This document shows, in pieces, positions 35,126 to 45,951 of a stretch of DNA of 64,000 nucleotides. The notes beneath the pieces are model-generated. The model did not search any database and was not told where the DNA came from. It was given only the letters and a program-made list of their open reading frames with translations. Location of the stretch: assembly GCA_020631735.1 (NCBI GenBank), contig CM036191.1:38113335-38177334 (forward strand). The letters run 5' to 3'. Source of the DNA: Saccharum officinarum (taxonomy: Eukaryota > Streptophyta > Magnoliopsida > Poales > Poaceae). Both the position numbers and the translations under genes were made by a program. The first letter of the stretch is position 1. The number at the start of each line of letters is the position of its first letter.

Positions 35126-38100
35126 CTATGAGTGCGTGCGCACCGTTTCAGCCCTGAGGTAAGCTGGATGCTGAGGTGTAGGAAGCGCAAAAATGTGGCA
35201 GCTTAACATCAGAACAACCTCCTGCATGGTGGGCCGGTTTGCAGGGTTCTCTTCCACGCACAGCAGTGCTATCTGGATGCACCTTAGTATCTCCATCTTC
35301 TCAGATTCGTCGCCTCGGGGTGCATCAACAAACTTGATCAACCTGCCTGCTCTCCATAACTTCCACGCCTGAGGTGGGGGAACGAAAATAAAGTAAAAAA
35401 ATGGCATGATAGATTGCCATTTTAGTGGCAGTTGGTGGTGCAATTAACTAAAAGGTCCATGCTGGATGTTTATTATTGAAAAAGATGGAGATAGTATGAA
35501 AGTTCTATGCACCCTCTTATTCAGATATCCATGATCATCACCAGATTCTCCACTTGCAAGTGAAAAGCACCGTTGTCCACTTATTATCTCGAGAAGCAAT
35601 GCTCCGAAGCCATATACATCAGACTTGATGGAGAAAACACGTCTTTCCCGACATTCTGGGGCTGTAAAACCACTACAACAGGGAAATAAAAATGTAAGTT
35701 CTCGAAAAATAAGAAGGAAAGAGCCTCTTGTGCCGACCCATCACAATCATGATACCAATCTGATAACATCTTACATTGAGCCCACTATGTGGTCAGCAAA
35801 CTCTTCATCTACTCCAGGATTATATGTTCTACATAAGCCAAAATCAGAAATCTTGGGCTTCATGTTGATATCCAAGAGAATGTTACTTGGCTTTAAATCT
35901 CCATGTATAATATGTAGTCCACAAAGCTTATGAAGATAAAGCATCCCTTCAGCTATTCCTTTAATTATCTGAAAGCGTGTAGGCCAGTCCAGATGCAACC
36001 TTCTTGTCCTTGCACCTAAGCACAGAATGTTTACTCTAATGAGCTCACTACAGCACATTATATTTTGTATAAAATTGAGATGAGCTAAAAAATAGTGAAC
36101 ACATGCCAAAGATGAAGGAGTCGAGGCTTCCATTTGACATATATTCATAGACCAAAATCCTCTCTCTTTCCTGCATAGTGTCTCCCAGAAGCTTAATTAT
36201 ATTGGTATGCTGAAGCCTTGGAAGAAAGCAAAACTCATTTTGAAATTCATAATCTTGGACATCCAGTTGATTAGGTGAAGAAGGAAACTCAAAACATCTT
36301 TTGACAGCAACCTCAAGTCCATCATGCAGTTGACCCTGAATGCAAACATAATATTCAAATGATGATCAATCACCCTGTTCGGCTGGCTATAAAAGCACTG
36401 CTGAACGGCTGATGCTGATACTGATTTGTTTTGAGAGAAAAACACTACTGAACGGTTGGCTGATTCTGGCAGATAAGTTCAAGCGAACAGGGTGAATATT
36501 TTTGCACAAACTGGTTGGGTTATTCTAGTGTTTTTTTCTGTCAAATGCACATGAGATCTGCGTATCATTTGATTATGAAGATAGCCTACCAAAGAGTGTA
36601 CAATACTGCACCCACACACCTACAATGCACCCCACCACACCTTTCCATAGTGATGAAGAGTTTTATGGTGGCACCTAATAAAGAGTTCGATTACATGATA
36701 GTGGAGTTTTTAATCTAATGTAAAATTGCATTGCTATTTGATAGTTATGACCTTTTCCACATTATTGCAAATTAGCACAGTTGAAATAGAATAGAAGATT
36801 ATAGAAGGCACCTCAATAGCAGTGCTGCAGCGGGATGACCGTATCAAAGTCTAGAAGGCCAAACTTATATCCGTAAGTGATGACCATATCAAAGTTGAGG
36901 GGGGCAAACTTATATCCGTAATTTAATATGACACCTTTTTACTTTTCAAAGTCTTAGGTTCATATATGCTCGTATGTATTTAGTTGAATTCTGATGCCAC
37001 TTTGGTGAGTGACTTTCTTTGTCATATATTCATGAATGAAGTAGATCAAAGAAATTCTTCTGAAAAAATTAGTCTTGATATTTACATGTATCCAAATTAT
37101 ATATTGTACCTATTACCTTGGTCAAAATTCAATGAGAGTTTGTTAAATGCATTCTAGGGCGTCATTTTGTTTACCTTGTTTTGGCATGTGTTGGGGGGGG
37201 GGCGGGGTTGGGACACCTACCTTGTAAACACAGCCAAAGCTACCTTTGCCAATTAGATTCCTTTCGGAGAAGTTGTTTGTAGCATCAACCAACTGGGACA
37301 AAGTGAACTTGAGTGCCTCTGTTATGACAGGAGAAAGATCTTTGAGACCCTTAAAACAATCTATTTAGCACTCCAAAACTCTGCTACTTTCCACAAGCAT
37401 ACTGATGTAGTTTCTGATCACCATTTCTCTATTTAATGGGCCATACCTGTGCAATTCAATTGGAGGGAGCACCTTTTAACTTCACTATACACTTCAGTCC
37501 TGCCACTAACAAGGTGAGTAAATTCTATCATGCTATCTAAGGAAGAAGAAAAAAAATGTTATCCTTGCATCTTACATATCAGTATAAAAAGGTTCAAAAT
37601 TCTAGATTGTGTACAGGACTTTTCACGAAACTCTCTCTAAAGTAGAAAACTGCTTAACAAAACCATGTAGACAGACTCGATTCTTGTGGTAGTGTGCAAG
37701 GACATAACCAAATAACTAAAGAATCTCAAGACTCTCAATATCATTGAGGATGCAAAGTACCAAAACCGCTGCCAATTCAAGGAATCTCACATCTCATTGA
37801 GAAAAATGCCAATACAAGAAATCCCAGATGCTTCGTTTCAAATAAAAAAAAAGAAATCCCAGATGCAAACTAATAGCAAAACCACATGTTACTAAATGTT
37901 AGTTATTGAACTATGAATGATGAAAGCACAAGGGAGCTCAAATGTCAAGCCAACTAATGGGGTTATTTAGTGAAGTCTCCAGAATGGGCAACAAAAATTA
38001 GGCGGGGAAATATGTTGTTAACATTTATGAAACTTATCCATTATGTATTTTTAGCATATACAAATAGATAGACATCATTGTCTAAAAGTTGAAATGAAAC

Positions 38101-38797
38101 TCAAATCGCTTTTTTACCTGACATCGGCTCAGGTCAGGTTCGAGCCAGCCAAAAAAGTATGGGTACTAAAATAATTGCACATTCTAACCTGGTGTCACAA
38201 GACGAGCAACCTGCAAGCAGTCTTGGCACATCTCTTACAACCTGAAATAATAAATAGGTATCTGAGCACCAAGAATCTGGAAAGGAGACGTTTCTCAAAA
38301 TAAATTAATTTATGACATGGATAATTTGAATCCTACTATACTACTGCATGATGCTTCATAGGAAGTCTACAAATATGAGAAACAATTACCATGTAAATGT
38401 GGTCATGCCATATTTATACAAATTTGTATTCTCCCAAGTTCACTTTGTTTCTCATATTCAGTATTATCTAGAAATAACGAAGACAATCAGTTTTTTTTGG
38501 GGTGAACAGGAATCACGGAGCCAGTTAGGTTCACAAGATTCAAGTTTCAACAATTCTTAATAACCCATACCAATTTAGAGGTGCTCCATATTTATTTTCA
38601 ACACAAGACTTTCATGGAACAAATTAACCAGACTATTGCTAACTACTTATGATTGATGCAATTATAACAAATTGCTTTTATCTTACCAATTACCATACCT
38701 GTGAGCATGGAGGCCGTATGACTTCAAGAATTTTGTCCAAGCGGTCTGTGGTGTCGATGTGGCTGATGAGTGGGAAAACCTGAGACACGAGTTCATC
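35126..38797 (-). CDS. Receptor-like protein kinase, non-RD type, 3' exons only (5' end lost in the gap)
   Basis: Eight exons are visible on the minus strand, about 38699-38797, 38189-38241, 37447-37532, 37221-37349, 36101-36335, 35775-36015, 35513-35673 and 35126-35368, most with GT/AG borders and compatible phases. The join between the third and fourth is not fully resolved. The last five give a Ser/Thr kinase: glycine loop IGKGSFGCVYK, ATP lysine in VAVKR, catalytic loop HGDLKPSN (the usual HRD arginine is Gly), DFGL, APE, and EENPANRPTM near the C-terminus. The upstream NNFSERNLIG and DWPTRFQIIKG words fit plant cytoplasmic RLK/DUF26-like kinases. The three N-terminal exons are not recognised, and no extracellular domain is seen because the gene runs into the assembly gap. 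No stop or frameshift appears in the visible part. Confidence 0.8.
36371..36494. mobile_element. MITE (124 bp) in a kinase-gene intron
   Basis: Perfect 11-bp terminal inverted repeats CACCCTGTTCG / CGAACAGGGTG enclose AAAGCACTGCTGAACGGCTG-type sequence common in grass genomes. The trinucleotide AAT flanks both sides (36368-36370 and 36495-36497). It lies in the intron after the glycine-loop exon. Confidence 0.8.
36834..36923. repeat. Tandem duplication of 45 bp in a kinase-gene intron
   Basis: The unit GATGACC...ATCAAAG...CAAACTTATATCCGTAA occurs from 36834 and from 36879. A related phrase (AGAAGGCCAAACTTA) is at about 59633. Confidence 0.6.
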
Positions 38798-38830
38798 CTA
38801 TTCTGCAGAATGCGGAACTGATCTGCCTGC

Positions 38831-38930
38831 NNNNNNNNNNNNNNNNNNNNNNNNNNNNNNNNNNNNNNNNNNNNNNNNNNNNNNNNNNNNNNNNNNNNNN
38901 NNNNNNNNNNNNNNNNNNNNNNNNNNNNNN
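38831..38930. other. Assembly gap of exactly 100 N
   Basis: A run of exactly 100 N is a conventional scaffold gap of unknown size. To its left is a kinase gene lacking its 5' end. To its right is the middle of a Tekay-A LTR. The two sides have no evident biological connection. Confidence 0.99.
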
Positions 38931-39909
38931 AAGATGATTTTATTACTGTAAAAAGGGGGCTAGAGCATGTGTATTATTTTGATGCTCTGGTTTCTCTCAT
39001 AAGGACTTATCTGTAAGTGATAACCGAGATATCGTAACTGTGAGGGCTATATGGATCTGGCTTTAGTTGTTCAAGAGACCTTTTTCTAGCTTGTTAGTGG
39101 TTACCTTAAATGGCGTAAGAAAAGGCTTGCCACGTTGGGTGTAGTGCGAGCCCCTGGCTAGTGTGTATAGGCTGCGTTGTTGTGCCACAGGAAGGGGGGT
39201 TCTACATCTGCCTGCCGAGTAAATCTAATGCCCTAACTTTTAGACGAACTTTTGAGTGGCTTTATATGGTTTCGGGTGTTTGGGCTTGATCTCCCACTCA
39301 TTTGGAATCATGACCACAGTGAAATTGTACACCTCTGCGAGAGTTAAAAACTGGTATACTAGCCGTGCTCACAGATACGAGCGGCTTGGGGATTCTTATG
39401 GAATGTTGATATAACTGTTATATCATGCTTAATTATTGTTGATTATTATTTGCTCATGTTAATGCTATTCATTATCTTATTACAATGATCATTGGTTCTT
39501 TAATGGGAAGCGGTTTATCTTGATGCTACTCAATGCTAATATATGATAAAAGCTAAACGCAGTTAAACAATGTCTAGCCTTTTTGAGCCTCATGAACCTG
39601 TGTTATATTTGTTGAGTTCGACATGGACTCACCCTTGCTATTTCCACCATAACAGATGAAGATATAGAGGAAGATTATCGGAATGAGTACTAGTCTTGGT
39701 GTCAACCAGTCAACCGTGTCCCTGTGTGATTTCGCTGAAGAATTACTATTAGTTATTATTACTATCGTTCAAGACTTTGTCTTAAATACTTATTCGTTAT
39801 GTAATAAGCACTGTGATGATACTTTGTATTTGTCAACTTATGTGTGCGACTGTTTCCTGGGCCGCACATGAGTCTTTTATGCATCCTATTTTGTCCTTAA
39901 AAATGGACA
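38931..39909 (+). repeat. Partial 5' LTR of the plus-strand Tekay-A
   Basis: It aligns with 47751-48762 but has many single-base gains and losses and a 5-base loss at its end (AAATGG-ACAG for AAATGGGTGTGACAG). It shares ATAAGG, GGCGTAAG, GAGTAAATC, GAAATTGT and AAAACTGG variants with the left LTR rather than with its own 3' LTR. Confidence 0.9.
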
Positions 39910-40096
39910 GATTGGTATCGGAGCCGTGTTGACTGTAGGACGCGAGCCTAGTAGAATGGTCGTTAATAGCATCCATACTTCACTTAATTCATGCTTCCTC
40001 TTTTCACCTTGTTAATTACTAAAGTTTAAGCTTCCTCTACTTTATTCTATTGCGAAAATACATTGATTCTATCTAATCTATGTCTAAATCTTGTAG

Positions 40097-40789
40097 ATGC
40101 CTCTTATCCTCTCTGTCAGCTGCACAGTACGTTGCCCCGTTTCAAACCTCAGGAGCCGTATGAAGATGGTGATCAAGAGCTATCTGATGCTGAATCAAGA
40201 GTGGTGATACACCAATGGAGAATGTAGTATGGGTGGACTACGAAGCTTCATATCATGGTTCCTAAAGCTGATGCTTTCTTCCATGACATGTTGACAAGAA
40301 CTTGGACAACTACTACTACGACTGGGAAGCTACGTTGGAGTATCGTAGTGCAGAGTATAGTCATCCATGGATGGATTCTATTGGGAAACGAGTTATGGGT
40401 TAAGAAAAGGGATCCTACCACTAAGGAGTCTAAGGTGGAGTCAAAGTTCATTACCAGAGTGAGCCGGGCACCGTGGGAGATAAGCATGGAGGATGTCGCT
40501 TTCAATGCATTTGTTTACTACCATGGTCTACGCTCGGATAAGACGTTAAAGGGTGCACTCCGGCATTTTCCTTGTTTCTTACATGACAGGGTATTTGGAC
40601 CGTGCGCTTGCAGATGATTCCTCCTTGACTTTACAAGCTACGGTGGGATTAGCTCGTGAATTGGCTCTCCATGAGGTGTTTGAAGGATGAGTTGCTGAAG
40701 GAAAAGAACTTAAGGAGCAAGCTTATAAGGAGATTGACCAATTAAGGGCGGAGTTAGGTCATCCCAAGATTTATGAGAAGCTTAATTAG
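40097..40789 (+). pseudogene. Second copy of the Tekay-A extra ORF, frameshifted
   Basis: It corresponds to 1817-2521 (minus), but several single-base insertions and deletions break the frame from the fifth codon onward. The longest surviving piece is about 120 codons (40255-40617). Because the damage is almost purely indels close to the gap, sequence errors are a more likely cause than decay. Confidence 0.8.
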
Positions 40790-41492
40790 GAAATAGGAAA
40801 AATCCCTATGTAATAAGAACGATAGTAGTTGCGAGTTAATTTTAAGTTTGGTTTGTTTTAAGAGTCAGTTTGTGGTGTGAACAATTGTGTGATTGATGGA
40901 TTGTTATTATGATAATGTGTGATTTGGATCTTTGTAATGTGTGCTGGAGTTTTGTAGACATGCCTACAAGTTCCATGGTTAAGAATATTAAGTTTGATCA
41001 AAATATATTAGTTGAATATGAGGTTAACTTAGTTCTGTCCTTTGCTGATTTTTGGATCAGTCTGGGATGTTTTAGGAATAACTTAAAATCCGTTCATGAG
41101 AAATTTAAGAAATTTTACTGGGAATAATCAGACTTCTATACCTTTCCAACCCCGCAAGAATTATTTTAATATCTATTAAGAGCTAAGAGATATACCTGTT
41201 CCAAGTTGGAGTTACTGCACAGTCTGGAATTCTGAAACAGTTTCAGTTAAGTTCAGTTTTTGGCCAATTTATTGACAGAATCAGAAAAAGTGTTGTGAAT
41301 AAAAGTTATAGATAATTTGTAAGCTTTCCAACCATGTAAAGATCATCTGAATTGGACGTCTGTAGCTCGAGATATGACAGTTTACTGAGTTGCTGAAATT
41401 GGAGTTCGCCCAGAAAAATCAGATTTTGCTTATCTATTGAATACATCATCTCGGATCGTACTGAGTTTCAATTTCTGTGTTTTTGGAAACAG

Positions 41493-42541
41493 ATGTCAGG
41501 CAGAGGTCGTGGCAGAGGTCGTGGAGGTGCTAACCCACCCATTACTATGGAGGAACTCATGCAAACTCAGAACCAGATGATGCAGATGTTTATGCAGCAC
41601 ATGCAGAACAATCCCCTGCAGGAGGACCACCGCCTATGCAAGTGAGGGATAAGCGTGGGGAATTTTTGAAGGGACGCCCTCTAGTGTTTTCTCATGCTGC
41701 TGATCCTTTAGAGGCAGATGATTGGGTGAGGGCAGTGGAGAAACAGCTGAATATAGCCCAATGCAATGATATGGAGAAGGTGTTATATGCATCTGGTCAG
41801 TTACAGGGGACAACTCAGACTTGGTGGGAGTCGTATCAAGCTGCACGCCCTGACAATGCTCCTCCTATCACTTGGAATGAGTTTGTTAGAGATTTTCGAG
41901 CTCGTCATATTCCTGAATGTATAATTGAGCTGAAGCAGGAAGAATTCAGAAACCTTAGGATGGGACAGATGAGCGTTAGTGAATATCATGACAGATTCAC
42001 CCAGTTGGCTCGCTATGCTCCTAATGAAGTGAGGGAAGATGCAGATAGGCAGCGTCTTTTCTTGAAGGGAATTTATTATGATCTTCGCTTGCAGTTGAAG
42101 GGGAACAACTATGCTAGTTTTCAAGAGCTGGTAAATAAAGCTATTGTGCTTGATAATGAGCGCAGAGAGATGGACAGGAAGAGGAAGATGAAGGTACAAA
42201 GCTCAGGAAGCAACAACCGTCAGCGCACTAATTCTCAGCATGGTTTCCATCAGAAGTTTCAGGGACCGGTTAGCCAGTGGAATCGTAATCCGAATCAGAG
42301 GTGGTCCCAGAATTGGCAAAGTAATCAGTCACAACAGCGTTCATCATATCCACAGCGTCAACAGTATCAGCAGATTGGGCAACAGACTCCTCGCACTGGA
42401 AATTCCAATGTTACCCCCATGAAGAATAGTGCTCCCAGCACGCCTACTAGATGTTTTGTCTGTGGTAAAGAGGGGCATATGTCTTACCATTGTCCTGAGA
42501 AGCAGAACCAGCAGACTCCTCAGAGCCAGAAGAGCAACTAG
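41493..42541 (+). pseudogene. gag: Gag of the plus-strand Tekay-A, one frameshift
   Basis: It is the same gag as 62-1111. One C is missing from a run of five near 41610, so the first 40 codons and the rest are in different frames. From 41636 on the protein is identical, through the CCHC knuckle (CFVCGKEGHMSYHC) to the UAG at 42539-42541. The frame stays open after that UAG into the protease region. Confidence 0.9.
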
Positions 42542-45500
42542 AGGCAATCTGGTACTGGAAGGGTGAATCACGTGTCTTCTGATACAACTCATGATGCACC
42601 AGAAGTTATGATTGGTACGTTCAATGTACATTCCACTCCTGCAACTGTTCTTTTTGACTCTGGAGCATCTCATACATTCATATCCAACATTTTTGTTAAA
42701 ATGCATAGTATACCCATGCTAGCTATGAAAGAACCTCTCTTAGTAAATTCACCTGGAGGTACCATGCAAACCAGTAATCATTGTCTTCCAATTAGTATGG
42801 TATTAAGGGGGTAGAGTTTAAGATAACTCCTATAGTGTTGAGGACATCTAGTATTGATGTGATATTGGGTATGGACTGGATGAAGCAAAATCAGGCAGAG
42901 ATTCAGTGTCAGCAGAAAGTGGTAGTTGTGACTGCACCTAATGGAGATAAAATCAATGTGGATGTAGCAGTGCAGAAGCAACCAACCGCTGTGGTGAATC
43001 AGCTTGAAGATACTATTAAGGAGAATTCAGTGATTGAGGAATTTCCGGATGTCTTCCCTGATGAATTGCCAGGTATACCACCTGACAGAGACATTGAATT
43101 TCTTATTGAATTACTTCCTGGAACTGCACCTATAGCCAAATGACCATATAGGATGGGAGTAGATGAATTAGAAGAACTTAAGAAACAAATTAAAGAATTA
43201 CAAGATAAAGGTTTTATTAGACCTAGTTCATCACCTTGGGGAGCACCAGTTATTTTTGTTGATAAGAAAGATGACGGTCAGAGGATGTGTGTTGATTACC
43301 GGTCACTAAATGAGGTAACTATCAAGAATAAGTACCCTTTGCCCAGGATTGATGACTTGTTTGATCAGTTGAGAGGTGCTTGTGTGTTCTCTAAGATTGA
43401 TTTATGTTCTGGTTATCATCAGTTGAAGATTCGTGCTTCTGATATTCCAAAGACAGCTTTTACTACAAGGTATGGATTGTATGAGTATACTGTTATGTCA
43501 TTTGGATTGACCAATGCACCTGCATACTTTATGTACATGATGAATAAGGTGTTTATGGAATATTTGGATAAGTTTGTGGTGGTATTTATTGATGATATAC
43601 TGGTATTTTCCAAGACGGAGGAAGAGCATGCTGAACATTTGAGGTTGGTATTGCAGAAACTTAGAGAGCATAAACTGTATGCGAAGCGAAGTAAATGTGA
43701 GTTTTGGTTGAAGGAAGTTTCTTTCCTTGGTCATATTGTTTCTAATGGAGGGATATCAGTGGATCCAGGTAAAGTAAAGGATGTATTAGATTGGAAACCA
43801 CCTATTGATGTTAGCGAGATTCGTAGTTTCTTGGGATTAGCTGGATATTACAGACGGTTCATTGAAGGGTTTTCTAAACTTGCTAAACCTATGACATCTC
43901 TGTTAGAGAAGAATGCCAAGTTTGTGTGGTCAGATAAATGTCAAGCTAGTTTTGAGGAATTGAAGAAGAGGTTGACTACAACGCCTGTTTTGGTTTTGCC
44001 AGATTTGAGTAAGAAGTTTTCTATTTATTGTGATGCTTCTCGTCAAGGTTTGGGATGTGTTCTTATGCAAGAAGGCAGAGTTGTGGCTTATGCATCTAGG
44101 CAGTTGAGAAAGCATGAGTTGAATTATCCTACACATGATTTGGAGTTAGCAGCTGTAGTTCATGCTTTAAAGATTTGGAGACATTATTTGATTGGACATA
44201 AGAGTGATATATACACTGATCATAAGAGTTTGAAGTATATTTTCACTCAGTCAGATCTAAATTTGAGGCAACGCAGATGGTTAGAGTTGATTAAGGATTA
44301 TGATATTGAGATACACTATCATCCTGGTAAGGCTAATGTAGTAGCTGATGCTCTTAGTAGGAAAAGTTATGCCAATGAGATACGGACGTTGTCTATGACT
44401 AGTGAGTTATGTGCTGAATTTGAATATTTGAATTTGGGCATTGTTACTAATACAATGGAATTAGTGATAGAGCCTACATTAGAGCAAGAAATCTACAAGG
44501 GTCAGTTGAAGGATGAGAAACTAAAGAAGATAGCGGAAGATATAGTGATTGGTAAGTCACCAGGCTTTCGAATGGATGATAATGGAATTTTGTGGTTTGG
44601 AAAGAGGCTGTGTGTATCTGAGGATCAAACTGTTAGACAGACAATTCTTCGTGAAGCTCATGAGTCAGCTTATTTTATTCATCCTGGTAGTACTAAGATG
44701 TATTTGGATCTTAAACAGAAATATTGGTGGGTTGGATTAAAGCGAGATGTGGCTGAGTATGTGGCATTGTGTGACACTTGTCAGAGGGTGAAAGCAGAGC
44801 ATCAGAGACCTGCTGGATTGTTGCAACCAATGAAGATTCCTGAATGGAAGTGGGAGGAAGTTGGTATGGATTTTATAGTAGGGTTACCGCGTACTCAGAG
44901 AGGTTATGATTCTATTTGGGTGATAGTGGATAGATTGACTAAAGTTGCTCATTTTATACCAGTTAAGACTACTTACCATGGACCAAAATTGGCAGAGTTG
45001 TATATGGAGAGGATAGTATGTTTGCATGGAGTTCCAAAGAAGATTGTATCTGATCGAGGATCGTAGTTTACGTCGCATTTTTGGAAAGCTGTGCATGAAT
45101 CATTGGGAACAAAATTGAATTTTAGTACAACATATCATCCACAGACAGATAGACAGACTGAAAGGACCAACCAGGTATTAGAGGATATGTTGAGAGCTTG
45201 TGCATTGCAATATGGAACTAGTTGGGATAAGAGTTTGCCTTATGCAGAATTCTCTTACAATAACAGTTATCAACAGAGTCTTAAGATGGCACCGTTTGAA
45301 GCTTTGTATGGACGTAAGTGTAGAACTCCATTGTTTTAGGATCAGACAGGTGAATCTCAAGTGTTTGGTACAGATGTTCTCAGAAACGCAGAAGATCAAG
45401 TGCGAGTGATTCGTGAGAATTTGAGAGTAGCACAGTCTCGTCAGAAGAGTTATGCTGACAATAGAAGAAGAGATTTAGTTTTTGAGGTAGGTGATTATGT

Positions 45501-45906
45501 CTATTTGAAGGTGTCACCTATGAAAAGTGTGAAGAGGTTTAACATGAAAGGTAAACTAGCACCAAGGTATGTTGGACCATTTAAAGTTATTACTAGACGT
45601 GGGGAAGTTGCTTATCAATTAGAGTTGCCTGAAAATTTATCTGGAGTGCATGATGTGTTCTATGTTTCACAACTTAAGAAGTGTTTACGGGTGCCTGAGG
45701 AGCAGATACCTTTAGAAGAGTTGACTGTTAAGGAGGATCTTACTTATGAAGAGTTTCCAATCAAGATTTTAGAGACTGCTGAGAGAGTTACTCGAAGTCG
45801 GGTTATTAAAATGTGCAAGGTGCAGTGGAATCGATATTCAGAGGCAGAGGCAACTTGGGAAAGAGAGGATGAATTAAGGAAATCATATCCGCAATTGTTT
45901 GAGTAA
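42542..45906 (+). pseudogene. pol: Pol of Tekay-A: protease, reverse transcriptase, RNase H, integrase, chromodomain
   Basis: Pol copies the RNA to DNA and inserts it. In order: protease active site LFDSGASHTF (about 42650-42680), reverse transcriptase with VDYRSLN and FIDDILVFS (YXDD-type motif, near 43590), RNase H (IYCDAS near 44030; YTDHKSL near 44215), integrase zinc finger ([10 protein letters not shown]...CDTCQ), integrase core ([16 protein letters not shown]), and a C-terminal chromodomain-like segment (EAEATWERE, near 45845) that puts it in the chromovirus branch. It is broken by a frameshift near 42812, a TGA at 43141, a TAG at 45064 and a TAG at 45337. Confidence 0.93.
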
Positions 45907-45929
45907 GCAGTTCAATCTCGAGGACGAGA

Positions 45930-45951
45930 TTCTTTTAAGGGGGGTAGAATT
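45930..45951 (+). other. Polypurine tract of Tekay-A
   Basis: TTCTTTTAAGGGGGGTAGAA lies directly before the 3' LTR and matches the tract of Tekay-B. Confidence 0.75.

Noticed and set aside
62..42541. Two independent recent Tekay-A insertions in opposite orientation
   Set aside because: Complementary flanks, one shared target duplication and shared LTR variants show they are the same insertion.
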